In this document: piece by piece, positions 50,644 through 58,871 of the stretch | Position numbering within the stretch: the first letter of the stretch is position 1 | Layout of the letters: each line of letters begins with the position of its first letter | Source: Actinomadura xylanilytica | Lineage (GTDB): Bacteria; Actinomycetota; Actinomycetes; Streptosporangiales; Streptosporangiaceae | Reading direction: 5' to 3' | DNA length: 64,000 nt | NCBI RefSeq assembly: GCF_030283145.1 | Contig: NZ_JASNWE010000001.1 | Coordinates: 1,735,751 to 1,799,750, forward strand | The notes under the pieces: generated by a model | Databases searched by the model: none | Told to the model about the DNA's origin: nothing | The model's input: the letters and a program-made list of their open reading frames with translations, nothing else | Made by a program: the position numbers and the translations under genes

Positions 50644-50662
50644 CCGCGGGCTGACCGCGGGG

Positions 50663-51241
50663 TCAGCCGAAGGTGCGGTAGCCGTCCCGGTAGACGATCA
50701 ATGGCCCGCCCTGGACGTCGGGAGCGTCCAGGGCGAGGACCTCGCCCACCACGAGGCTGTGGTCGCCGCAGTCGTGGACGGCGTGGGTCCGGCACTCCAG
50801 GGCGGCCACCCCGCCAGTGAAGATCACCGCACCGGTGACCGCCCCGCGCCCCTGCCCCGGACCGTCGACCTCCGGACGACCGACCTCAGGGGCGCTGGCG
50901 TCCGGGGCGGCGGTGTCCGGGGCGGCGGTGTCCGGGGCGGCGGTGTCCGGGGCGGCGAAGCGCTCGGCGATGGCGCGCATGTCCTCGGACAGCACCGAGA
51001 CCGCCCACCGGCCGCCGCGCAGCACCGCGCCGTGGAACGGCGCGGCCTTCGCCACCGAGACCATGACCAGCGGCGGGTCGAGCGAGACCGAGGTGAAGGC
51101 GGTCACCGTCAGCGCGTGGTCGGCGCCGCCCGCGACGGTGGTCACGACCGTGACCCCGGTGGCGAACCGCCCGGCCACCTGCCGGAGCAGCTCCGCGTCC
51201 ACCACGGGCGGTCCGGGACGCATCGGGGGAACGGCGCTCAC
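50663..51241 (-). CDS. Flavin reductase-like protein with repeat insertion
   Basis: 192 residues of the HpaC-like FMN-binding split barrel: RFATGVTVVTTVAGG, LTVTAFTSVSLDPPLVMVSV (residues 44-63), FHGAVLRGGRWAVSVL, ALECRTHAVHDCGDHSLVVGEV. Between residues about 95 and 130 is an insertion of APDTA repeats encoded by a 15-bp tandem repeat, where homologues have a short loop. The family supplies reduced flavin to monooxygenases. The stop is ahead of a DUF6113 gene with a four-base ATGA overlap at 51238-51241 (the DUF6113 gene is upstream). Confidence 0.85.
   Translation of the reverse strand: MSAVPPMRPGPPVVDAELLRQVAGRFATGVTVVTTVAGGADHALTVTAFTSVSLDPPLVMVSVAKAAPFHGAVLRGGRWAVSVLSEDMRAIAERFAAPDTAAPDTAAPDTAAPDASAPEVGRPEVDGPGQGRGAVTGAVIFTGGVAALECRTHAVHDCGDHSLVVGEVLALDAPDVQGGPLIVYRDGYRTFG
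50901..50957. repeat. 15-bp tandem repeat, 3.8 copies, inside flavin reductase gene
   Basis: Unit TCCGGGGCGGCGGTG starting at 50901, 50916, 50931 and 50946 (last partial), near-perfect copies. It keeps the reading frame and encodes Ala-Pro-Asp-Thr-Ala units. Confidence 0.85.
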
Positions 51242-51873
51242 GGGCGGCGGGCGTCGCGCGGGGCGCCTGCCGTCAGCCAGGCCCCCGACGGGTTGCGGGC
51301 CGGGACCAGCGACACCGCGACCACCGCCGCGACCAGGCCGCCCACGATGTAGACGTATCCGGCCGTGGTCCCGGGGACGACCAGGTCGCCCTCGGGCTGC
51401 TGCATGGACATGACGAACGTCACCACCGCCCAGACGATCGCCGGGATCAGCGCGCCGAGCCGGGTGCCCATGCCCCAGCCCGCCGCGCGCACCATCACGA
51501 AGACCAGCCCGACGAGCACGATCGCCGCGACCGGCACCGATCCGGACGACCAGTCCTGGGAGAACGACCCGATCAGGCCCGCGATGCCGCCCAGCAGGCC
51601 GAGCGCCGCGTAGGCCGCGCCGGACACGAACGCGTCGAGCGCCACCTCGCCCGGCGGCCCTTCGGGGGCGTCGGCGGGCGAGGCCCCCGGCTCGGCGGCG
51701 CCCCCGGAGCCGGGGGCGGAAGCGGAGGCGGGGGGCGCCCCGGGGTCCGCGGCGTCGCCGCGGGAGTCGTCCGGACGGTCGTCCTGGGCCGGCCGCGCCG
51801 CGCTCCGGTCCGGGTTCGCGGCCCGGTCCGGTTCGGGCGCCCGGTCCGTCGAGGGTTCGTCGTCCTTGTCCAC
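51238..51873 (-). CDS. DUF6113-like membrane protein
   Basis: 211 residues: a disordered acidic/Pro/Ala-rich N-terminus to about residue 75, then four helices (about 82-104, 110-130, 137-155, 168-190). Known as the neighbour of mshB in many actinomycetes, and annotated DUF6113 there; role unknown. ATG 51873. It lies 22 bases downstream of mshB and its stop overlaps the flavin reductase start, so the three genes form one operon. No catalytic motifs. Confidence 0.72.
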   Translation of the reverse strand: MDKDDEPSTDRAPEPDRAANPDRSAARPAQDDRPDDSRGDAADPGAPPASASAPGSGGAAEPGASPADAPEGPPGEVALDAFVSGAAYAALGLLGGIAGLIGSFSQDWSSGSVPVAAIVLVGLVFVMVRAAGWGMGTRLGALIPAIVWAVVTFVMSMQQPEGDLVVPGTTAGYVYIVGGLVAAVVAVSLVPARNPSGAWLTAGAPRDARRP

Positions 51874-51895
51874 GGACGTCAGCGTATCCAGCCGG

Positions 51896-52795
51896 TCAGC
51901 CCTGCGGGCCCGCCAGCCCGGCGAACAGGTCGGTCTCCCGCTTGGACGCCCCCACCGGGCCGCGCTCGCCCGCCTGGAGGATGAAGTACTCGGTGCCGAA
52001 CGCCTGCTGGCCCAGGTTGTTGGACAGGGCGAAGTACGGCCCGACCCGCTCGGGCGCCACCACCACCTGGGTCCGGTGCGCGCGCAGCGCCGCGAGCTTG
52101 GCGGGCAGGTGCGCGCGGGCGTCCACCGCCGTGGTGACCTGCCCGTCGGCCACCCCCGAGCCCAGCTCGTCGAGCCCGGCGACCCGGGCGAACGGGAGCC
52201 GCGCCTCGCGCATCACCGCGATCGCGCGGGCCAGCACCGTCCGGGGCGTGGCGTAGGCGTAGAACTTGGCGGCCTGCCAGGGCTCGGCGCCGTCCTCGTG
52301 CGCGGGGTCGGCGGCCAGCTCGAACGCACGGGTGGCGACCCGGTGCGCCTGGATGTGGTCGGGATGCCCATAGTTGCCGCGCTCGTCATAGGTGACGATC
52401 ACCTGCGGCCGGACCTCCCGGACGACCGCGGCCAGCGCCCCGGCGGCCTCGTCGACTTCGGCGCGCCAGAAGCAGCGCGGGTCGTCGTTGGTGGGGGCGC
52501 CCATCATCCCCGAGTCGCGCCAGTGGCCCGGCCCCCCGAGGAACCGGTGGTCGCGCACGCCGAGGGCCGCGCACGCCTCGGCGAGCTCGCCGATGCGGTA
52601 CTCGCCCAGCCGGTCCTCCTTGCCGGAGGCCAAGTGGCGCAGCTCATCGGGGATGATCTCGCCCTCCTCGCCGAGCGTGCACGTGACGAGACAGACCTGG
52701 GCGCCCTCGGCGGCGTATTTGGCCATGGTCGCCCCGGTCCCGATGGACTCGTCGTCCGGATGGGCGTGGACGAACAGGATCCGCGGCTCCTTCAT
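51896..52795 (-). CDS. mshB: N-acetyl-GlcN-inositol deacetylase (mycothiol synthesis)
   Basis: 299 residues of the LmbE-like zinc deacetylases. [15 protein letters not shown] holds the His-Pro-Asp-Asp metal/catalytic motif; HPDHIQAHR supplies the third ligand. [21 protein letters not shown] region fits MshB specifically (here [19 protein letters not shown] over residues 53-71). It removes acetate from GlcNAc-Ins to give GlcN-Ins in mycothiol synthesis, the actinobacterial glutathione equivalent. ATG 52795, operon with DUF6113. Downstream of its promoter side lies the MITE-like element. Confidence 0.9.
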   Translation of the reverse strand: MKEPRILFVHAHPDDESIGTGATMAKYAAEGAQVCLVTCTLGEEGEIIPDELRHLASGKEDRLGEYRIGELAEACAALGVRDHRFLGGPGHWRDSGMMGAPTNDDPRCFWRAEVDEAAGALAAVVREVRPQVIVTYDERGNYGHPDHIQAHRVATRAFELAADPAHEDGAEPWQAAKFYAYATPRTVLARAIAVMREARLPFARVAGLDELGSGVADGQVTTAVDARAHLPAKLAALRAHRTQVVVAPERVGPYFALSNNLGQQAFGTEYFILQAGERGPVGASKRETDLFAGLAGPQG

Positions 52796-52853
52796 AGTCG
52801 ACGAGCCTACTCAGCGCTGGGACCGGGACGGATGACCACCCTGCCCGGCCTAG

Positions 52854-53024
52854 GGTCTGTTTCAAAAATGCCTCGGCCGTCGCGCGAGCGCGTTACCCGC
52901 ACGGTGGGGCGATGCCGGAGGCGGGCCTCAGCGGGCGGATCGCGAAGCGATGCCGCGCTCGCCAAGGCCCGGTAAGGCACGAGCCGCCAGGCGAGCGCCG
53001 TAGGCCGGGACTTTGAAACACGGC
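52854..53024. mobile_element. MITE-like element, 171 bp, with CTAG target duplication
   Basis: Terminal inverted repeats GGTCTGTTTCAAA (left) and TTTGAAACACGGC (right); 10 of 13 positions match, and both ends are flanked by CTAG (52850-52853 and 53025-53028). The inside has no open frame with coding bias and is GC-rich with short inverted repeats. Ends of the type GGxCTGTTTCAAA are seen in IS5/IS1182-like transposon relics in actinobacteria (recollection). The right CTAG contains the TAG stop of the kinase gene. Confidence 0.65.
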
Positions 53025-54482
53025 CTAGTCGCCGTCCCCCGGAAGACCGCCGTGCCCACCGCCGCCATTGCCGCCACCGCCGCCGCCGGAGCCGGGGCCG
53101 CCGGTGCTGGTGCCGCCGGTGGACGGCGGGGTGACCGGGCCCGACGACGGGGGCTCCGGCGAGGTCGGCGGCTCCGTGGTCGGCGCGGACGTCTCGGGCA
53201 TGCTGGTCCGCGGGGTCGTGGTCCGCGGGGTCCGGGTGGGGATCTTGGTGGGCTGGGGCTCGGGCTCGGTGCCCTCGTCGGTGGTGGGGGTCTCCGAGGG
53301 GGACTCGGATTCGCTCACCGAGGGCGAGGTCGGCGTTTCGGGGGTCTTCCCGCCGCGATTGGCCAGCACCACGCCGCCGATGATCAGCAGCGCGAGCACC
53401 GCCAGGACGCCGATCACCAGCGGCGCCTTGGACCGGTGCTCGGGCTCGTACGGGGCGCGGTGGCCGCCGCCGGCCGGACGCCTGCCACCGCCACCGCCGC
53501 CGCCTCCGGGACCGTAGCCGGGCGCCGGGGGCAGCGAGCCGCCGTACTCGGCCGGCGAGACCCGCTGGGTGCGCGCGACCGGCTGCGTCGAGCCGGGGAC
53601 CGCGGCACCGCCCGCCATGTGCGAGCCCTCGGCCAGCAGCGCGGTGGCCTGCGCCGGGTCGTCCATCCGGGTCTGCGCGGCCGGGCCGCTGCCGATCAGG
53701 GCCATCATGAGCTGCTGCGCGGTGGGCCGCCGCTCGGGCTCCTTGACCAGGCACGCCGCGATCAGCCGGTGCAGGTCGGCCGGCACGCCCTCCAGCGACG
53801 GCGGCTCGTTCATCACCCGGTTGATCACCGCGACCACGGTGTCGTCGCCGAACGGGGGGCGCGCGGTCGCCGCGTACACGATGGTGGTGGCCCAGGCCCA
53901 GACGTCCACCGCCTCGGTGAGCGTCGCGCCCGCCACCTGCTCGGGCGCCATGTAGGACGGGGTGCCGATCGCCTTGGTCGCGGCGGTCTGCCCGGTGTCG
54001 AGGGCCCGCGCGATCCCGAAGTCGATCACCCGCGGCCCGTCCGGCGCCATGATCACGTTGTGCGGCTTGAAGTCGCGGTGCACGATCCCGGCCTGGTGGA
54101 TGGCCACCATCGCGGTCGCGGTGCCGATCGCGAGCCGGTCGAGCGCGGCGCCGGTGATCGGCCCGCTCTCGGTGATCTGCTGGTAGAGCGAGGGGCCGGG
54201 GACGTACTCGCTGGCGATGTAGGGCTGGTTGCCCGCGGCGTCGGCCTCCAGCACCTGCGCGGTGCAGAACCGGGCGACCTGCTTGGCCGCCTGCGCCTCG
54301 CGGACGAACCGGTTGCGGGCGGAGGTGTCCTCGACCAGGTCGGCGCGCAGCAGCTTGATGGCGGCCTTGTTCCCGGAGGCGTCGGCTCCCAGGTAGACGA
54401 CGCCCTGGCCGCCCTCACCCAGCCGTTCGAGGATCTCGTAGGACCCCAGCCGCCGGGGATCTCCCGGTTGCAGCTCCGGCAT
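53025..54482 (-). CDS. Membrane Ser/Thr protein kinase, PknB-like
   Basis: 485 residues. Active-looking kinase domain 10-265: LGEGGQGVVYLG loop, Lys in AAIKLL, HRDFKPHNVIM near 130, IDFGIARAL near 150, YMAPEQ. A Gly-rich linker (8 Gly near 320) leads to a membrane helix at about 350-375 (LVIGVLAVLALLIIGGVVLA). The outer tail is Thr/Pro/Ser/Glu-rich, then Gly/Asn-rich, without PASTA repeats. ATG 54482 has AAGGAG at 7 bases. The stop lies in the CTAG target site of a MITE-like insertion. Confidence 0.9.
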   Translation of the reverse strand: MPELQPGDPRRLGSYEILERLGEGGQGVVYLGADASGNKAAIKLLRADLVEDTSARNRFVREAQAAKQVARFCTAQVLEADAAGNQPYIASEYVPGPSLYQQITESGPITGAALDRLAIGTATAMVAIHQAGIVHRDFKPHNVIMAPDGPRVIDFGIARALDTGQTAATKAIGTPSYMAPEQVAGATLTEAVDVWAWATTIVYAATARPPFGDDTVVAVINRVMNEPPSLEGVPADLHRLIAACLVKEPERRPTAQQLMMALIGSGPAAQTRMDDPAQATALLAEGSHMAGGAAVPGSTQPVARTQRVSPAEYGGSLPPAPGYGPGGGGGGGGRRPAGGGHRAPYEPEHRSKAPLVIGVLAVLALLIIGGVVLANRGGKTPETPTSPSVSESESPSETPTTDEGTEPEPQPTKIPTRTPRTTTPRTSMPETSAPTTEPPTSPEPPSSGPVTPPSTGGTSTGGPGSGGGGGGNGGGGHGGLPGDGD

Positions 54483-54658
54483 GGACCCACTCCTTAGCGC
54501 GGCGACAAGTTGTTTCGGGGGAAGCTTTGAGCTTACGCGAGCGAACTCTTGAGCACGGGTCGTTCCCCGCCCCGGGGCACGATTCGTGATCAAGACCTCG
54601 CCCGGCGTGCCCGGCCGCGCGGGACCCCCTCCACGCGCGGCACCGCACTGCACGACAC

Positions 54659-54682
54659 GCGCGGCGCCATGCGGCGCCGCGC
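54659..54682. promoter_or_regulatory. Perfect hairpin in divergent kinase/S9 peptidase region
   Basis: GCGCGGCGCC (54659-54668), loop ATGC, GGCGCCGCGC (54673-54682): a perfect 10-bp stem about 60 bases before the S9 peptidase start. It may be an operator or an mRNA leader hairpin. The remaining ~235 bases of the 54483-54741 gap are GC-rich repeats of GCACG/CGTGC; no gene is seen. Confidence 0.4.
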
Positions 54683-54741
54683 CGTGCAACACACGGCACG
54701 CGCCGGAATCATAGGGGGTCCGGCTGACAGACTCGGCTGTC

Positions 54742-56823
54742 ATGAGCATCAGCTATCCGCGGCAGAGCGCCCGCACCCGTCGGTTCACCCTCGGCGTCCC
54801 GCGCGCCTTCCAGATCGCGCCGGACGGCACCCGCGTCGCCTTCCTGCGCACCAAGGCCGGCGACGACCCGGTCACCTGCCTGTGGAAGCTGGACACCGCG
54901 ACCGGCGAGGAGCGCCTGGTCGCCGACCCCACCACGCTGGACGTGCCGGGCGAGGAGAACCTGCCCGCCGAGGAGCGGGCCCGCCGCGAGCGCGCCCGCG
55001 AGCAGGCCGGCGGCATCGTCGGCTACGCGGCCGACCGGGACCTGCGGCTCGCGGTCTTCACCCTCGGCGGCCTGCTGTTCGTCGCCGACCTCGAGTCCGG
55101 GAAGGTGCGGGACCTGCCCGCGCGGGCGCCGGTGTTCGACCCGCGTCCCGACCCGGCGGGGCGCCGGGTGGCGTACGTGTCGGGCCGGACCTCGCGGGTG
55201 ATCGAGATGGACGGCTCGGACGACCGGGCGCTGGTCCAGCCGGAGACCGACCAGATCTCCTACGGGCTCGCGGAGTTCATCGCGGCCGAGGAGATGGGCC
55301 GGATGCGCGGGCACTGGTGGTCCCCCGACGGCGGCACGCTGCTGGCCGCCCGGGTCGACGAGACCCCGGTACTGCGCTGGCACATCGCCGACCCGGCCAA
55401 CCCCGAGCGGACCCCGGTGGAGATCGCCTACCCGGCGGCGGGCACGCCCAACGCGATGGTCTCCCTGGTGCTGCTCAAGGTCGACGGCGGCCGGCTCGCG
55501 GTGGCGTGGGACCGCGGCGAGTTCCCCTACGTCGTCACCGCCGCCTGGGACCGGCACGGCCTGCTGATCGTCACCCAGTCGCGGGACCAGCGGTCCCAGC
55601 GGATCCTCAAGGTCGACCCCAGCAACGGCGCGACCACCCTGCTGCACAACGCGCACGACCCGGTGTGGACCGACATCGTCCCGGGCCTGCCCGCCCGCAC
55701 CGGCAAGGGCGGGCTGGTCTGGGTCGCCGAGGACCGCGAGACCGGCACCCGCCGGCTCACCGTCGCGGGCGAGCCGGTCACTCCGGCCGGACTGCAGATC
55801 CGGTCGGTCCTCGGGGTGGAGGGCGACACCGTCCTGTTCACCGCCTCCGAGGAGCCCACCGAGACGCACCTGTGGTGGTACGCGCCGGAGAAGCTGGTCC
55901 GGCTGAGCGAGGGCCGGGGGGTGTTCGGCGGCGCCCGCTCCGGCGAGGTCACGGTGGTGACCGGGTCGCGGCTGGACCGTCCCGGCGCCACCACCGAGGT
56001 CCGGGCTCCCGGCGGCACCCACCTGGTCGCCTCGCTCGCCCAGACCCCGGTGATCACGCCGCGGGTGGAGCTGCTGCGCGCGGGCGACCGCGAGATCCGC
56101 ACCGCCGTGGTGCTGCCGACCGGGTGGGAGCCCGGCGCGGGCCGCCTGCCCGTGCTGCTCGACCCGTACGGCGGCCCGCACGCGCAGCGGGTCGTCGCCG
56201 TGCAGCGCGCCTACTACGAGGCGCAGTGGCTGGCCGACCAGGGCTTCGCCGTCGTCATCGCGGACGGCCGCGGCACCCCCGGGCGGGGCCCGATCTGGGA
56301 CCGCGCCGTCCGCGGCGACTTCGTCGAGCCGGTGCTCCAGGACCAGATCACCGCGCTGATGGAGGCGGCCAGGCTGCACCCGGCCGCGCTCGACCTGGAC
56401 CGGGTCGGCATCCGCGGCTGGTCGTTCGGCGGCTGGCTCGCGGCGCTCGCGGTGCTGCGCCGCCCGGACGTGTTCCACGCGGGCGTCGCGGGGGCGCCGG
56501 TGACCGACTGGCGGCTGTACGACACCCACTACACCGAGCGCTACCTCGGCCACCCGGACGAGGACCCGGAGTGCTACGACGCCAACTCGCTCATCGGCCT
56601 CGCCGGGAAGCTGGAGCGCCCGCTCCTGCTCATCCACGGCCTCGCCGACGACAACGTGGTGGCCGCGCACAGCCTGCGGCTGTCGTCGACCCTGCTGGCG
56701 GCGGGACGCCCGCACACCGTGCTCCCGCTCTCGGGCGTCACCCACATGACCCCGCAGGAGGTCGTCGCGGAGAACCTGCTGACCATCCAGGTCGACTTCC
56801 TCAAGAACGCCCTCGCGCGCTGA
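54742..56823 (+). CDS. S9-family prolyl oligopeptidase (DPP IV-like)
   Basis: 693 residues. An N-terminal beta-propeller (about 20-440; repeated VAYVSGRTSR, LLIVTQSRDQRSQ strands) covers a C-terminal alpha/beta-hydrolase. Catalytic Ser in IRGWSFGGWLA near 559, Asp in GLADDNV near 636, His in GVTHMTPQE near 668. No signal peptide, so cytosolic. The DPP IV subgroup is suggested by YDANSLIG and DPYGGPHAQ, giving release of Xaa-Pro dipeptides as expected activity. Divergent from the PknB-like kinase. Confidence 0.9.
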   Translation: MSISYPRQSARTRRFTLGVPRAFQIAPDGTRVAFLRTKAGDDPVTCLWKLDTATGEERLVADPTTLDVPGEENLPAEERARRERAREQAGGIVGYAADRDLRLAVFTLGGLLFVADLESGKVRDLPARAPVFDPRPDPAGRRVAYVSGRTSRVIEMDGSDDRALVQPETDQISYGLAEFIAAEEMGRMRGHWWSPDGGTLLAARVDETPVLRWHIADPANPERTPVEIAYPAAGTPNAMVSLVLLKVDGGRLAVAWDRGEFPYVVTAAWDRHGLLIVTQSRDQRSQRILKVDPSNGATTLLHNAHDPVWTDIVPGLPARTGKGGLVWVAEDRETGTRRLTVAGEPVTPAGLQIRSVLGVEGDTVLFTASEEPTETHLWWYAPEKLVRLSEGRGVFGGARSGEVTVVTGSRLDRPGATTEVRAPGGTHLVASLAQTPVITPRVELLRAGDREIRTAVVLPTGWEPGAGRLPVLLDPYGGPHAQRVVAVQRAYYEAQWLADQGFAVVIADGRGTPGRGPIWDRAVRGDFVEPVLQDQITALMEAARLHPAALDLDRVGIRGWSFGGWLAALAVLRRPDVFHAGVAGAPVTDWRLYDTHYTERYLGHPDEDPECYDANSLIGLAGKLERPLLLIHGLADDNVVAAHSLRLSSTLLAAGRPHTVLPLSGVTHMTPQEVVAENLLTIQVDFLKNALAR

Positions 56824-56831
56824 GCGGCCGG

Positions 56832-56900
56832 GCCGCTGCGTCGCCGCGCCGTGCCGCCCGCCCGCCCGCCCAGGATCTTGGGCGGGCACGACGCAGCGGC
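56832..56900. terminator. Compound bidirectional terminator
   Basis: Outer 12-bp perfect arms GCCGCTGCGTCG (56832-56843) and CGACGCAGCGGC (56889-56900) enclose an inner perfect 8-bp stem GCCCGCCC / GGGCGGGC with loop AGGATCTT (56864-56887). It lies between the convergent S9 peptidase and ABC genes. Confidence 0.75.
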
Positions 56901-56932
56901 GGACAGCGGCGGACGCGGGTCCCGGGGGGCGC

Positions 56933-58813
56933 TCAGCCGTCGGTGGCGGGTGCCTTGCCGCCGTGCCAGGACGACCAGAGGGCGGCGTACGAGCCGTCCG
57001 CCGCGATCAGCTCGTCGTGCGTGCCGAGCTCGGTGATGCGGCCGTCCTCCACCACCGCGACACGGTCGGCGTCGTGCGCGGTGTGCAGGCGGTGCGCGAT
57101 GGCCACGACCGTGCGGCCGTCCAGCACGGCGGCCAGCGAGCGCTCCAGGCGGCGCGCGGCGCGCGGGTCGAGGAGGGCGGTCGCCTCGTCCAGCACCAGC
57201 GTGTGCGGGTCGGCCAGCACCAGGCGGGCCAGCGCGAGCTGCTGCGCCTGGGCCGGCGACAGCGTCTCGCCGCCCGAGCCCACCACCGCGTCCAGGCCGG
57301 GCCCGTCGAAGCCGACGGCCTCCAGCACCCGCGTGATCGCGGCGTCGGCGGCGTCCGGGCGGGCCATCACCAGGTTCTCGCGGAGCGTGCCGCGGAACAC
57401 GTGGTGCTCCTGGGTGACCAGAGCGACCTGGCCGCGCAGCTCGTCCAGCGGCAGCTCCACCAGCGGAACCGGCCCGCCCTGCCCGCCCTGCCCGTCCCGC
57501 TCGTCCCGCTCGTCCGGCCCGCCCGGGGGGACGGGATCGGAGCCGACGGCGACCGAACCCGAGCGGGGGCCGTCGACGCCCGCCAGGAGACGGCCGAGCG
57601 TCGACTTGCCCGCGCCGCTCGGCCCGACCATCGCCAGCCGTTCCCCCGGCCGCAGGTCGAGGTCGACGCCGTGCAGCACGTCCTGGCCCGGACGGTAGGA
57701 GTAGCGCACGTCGCTGGCGGTCAGCCGCTCCCCCACCGGACGGCGGCCGTTCGGGACGCGGTCGGGCGGCACGTTGCCCACGCCGAGCAGCCGGGCCAGC
57801 GACGCGCCGCCGAGCTGGAGCTCGTCCAGCCAGTCCAGCAGTTGCTCGACCGGTCCGATGAGCTGCTGCACGTACAGCGTCGCAGCCGTCACCTGCGCCA
57901 GCGACGCCATCCCGCGCGTGTAGAAGTAGCCGCCGATCAGCAGGGTGGACGCCACCGGCAGCACGAAGCTCATCCCGATCACCGGATACAGGACGGTGCG
58001 CAGCCCCAGCGTGTAGCGCTCGACCGCGTAGCTGCCCGCGATGTCGGCGTCGCCGCGCCGGTGCCGGCGGTCCGCGAGGCCGAACGCCTCGACCGTCCGG
58101 GCGCCGTGCACGGTCTCGGCCAGGCCGTCGGCCAGCTCGGCCCACGCCTCGTTCTCCCGCAGGTACCCGGAGTGGGCGCGGCGCAGGTACCAGCGCATCA
58201 CGCCCCACAGGAACGGGACGGCGATCAGGCACGGCAGCGTGACCAGCGGCCCGGTCAGCAGCAGCGCGCCGAGCGTGAACACCGTCGCGACCAGCGCGAC
58301 GAGCGTCTCGGGCACCGCGTACCGGACGGACGTGCCCAGCGTGTCGACGTCCCGCGAGGTGCGGCTGACCAGGTCGCCGGTGCCCGCGCGCTCGACGGTC
58401 GACAGCGGCAGCGCGAGGACCCGGTCGACGAACTCCTCCCGCAGCTCGGCCAGCACCCCCTCGCCGAGCCGCGCGGACGCGTAGTAGGCGTACCGGGTCA
58501 GCACGCCCTGCGCGATCACGAACACCGCGATGGCGAGGCCGACCGCGTTGATGTCGGCGCCTCCGTCCCGGACGCCCTCCACCAGGTCGCCGAGCAGCCG
58601 CGGCGCGACCAGGCCGGTCACTGTGGCCAGTCCGTGCAGCGCCAGCGCGCCTCCCAGCGCGCGCGGGTGCCGCAGCATCAGCCGCCGCGCGTACGCGCGC
58701 ACCTGCGCGGACGTCGCCACCGGCAGGATCTCCGTGCTCACCGCTCCCCCAGTCCCTGGTATCGATCGGATGATGAACGGGCGCGGCGTCGCGATCGCCG
58801 GCGCCTCGCTCAT
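56933..58813 (-). CDS. ABC exporter half-transporter with canonical Walker motifs
   Basis: 626 residues: six-helix membrane domain (about 55-340) and a C-terminal nucleotide-binding domain. Walker A GPSGAGKST near 393, Walker B TLVLDEATALLD near 535, H-loop AHR, but the signature LSGGQ is LSPAQ, so that half-site is weakened. A Gly/Asp-rich insertion (about 430-450) follows Walker A. The companion gene directly upstream has lost Walker A but keeps SGGQ, so this chain completes the one good ATP site of the heterodimer. Substrate unknown; possibly a lipid, drug or peptide exporter. Confidence 0.87.
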   Translation of the reverse strand: MSEAPAIATPRPFIIRSIPGTGGAVSTEILPVATSAQVRAYARRLMLRHPRALGGALALHGLATVTGLVAPRLLGDLVEGVRDGGADINAVGLAIAVFVIAQGVLTRYAYYASARLGEGVLAELREEFVDRVLALPLSTVERAGTGDLVSRTSRDVDTLGTSVRYAVPETLVALVATVFTLGALLLTGPLVTLPCLIAVPFLWGVMRWYLRRAHSGYLRENEAWAELADGLAETVHGARTVEAFGLADRRHRRGDADIAGSYAVERYTLGLRTVLYPVIGMSFVLPVASTLLIGGYFYTRGMASLAQVTAATLYVQQLIGPVEQLLDWLDELQLGGASLARLLGVGNVPPDRVPNGRRPVGERLTASDVRYSYRPGQDVLHGVDLDLRPGERLAMVGPSGAGKSTLGRLLAGVDGPRSGSVAVGSDPVPPGGPDERDERDGQGGQGGPVPLVELPLDELRGQVALVTQEHHVFRGTLRENLVMARPDAADAAITRVLEAVGFDGPGLDAVVGSGGETLSPAQAQQLALARLVLADPHTLVLDEATALLDPRAARRLERSLAAVLDGRTVVAIAHRLHTAHDADRVAVVEDGRITELGTHDELIAADGSYAALWSSWHGGKAPATDG

Positions 58814-58820
58814 GGGTGCC

Positions 58821-58862
58821 TCTCCATAGGCACCTCTCCACAGGCACCTCTCCACGGGCACC
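58821..58862. repeat. 14-bp tandem repeat (3 copies) carrying ribosome-binding-site-like cores
   Basis: Minus-strand unit GAGGTGCCxxTGGA, three copies, each holding GTGGA-GAGG (a Shine-Dalgarno-like GGAGAGG) and an ATG/GTG. It ends 7 bases before the chosen ATG at 58813 and could shift which start is used. Confidence 0.7.
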
Positions 58863-58871
58863 TCGCCGCGG

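Noticed and set aside
54483..54741. Small gene in the kinase/S9 peptidase gap
   Set aside because: Only repetitive GCACG-type sequence and a hairpin; no start with a ribosome binding site.
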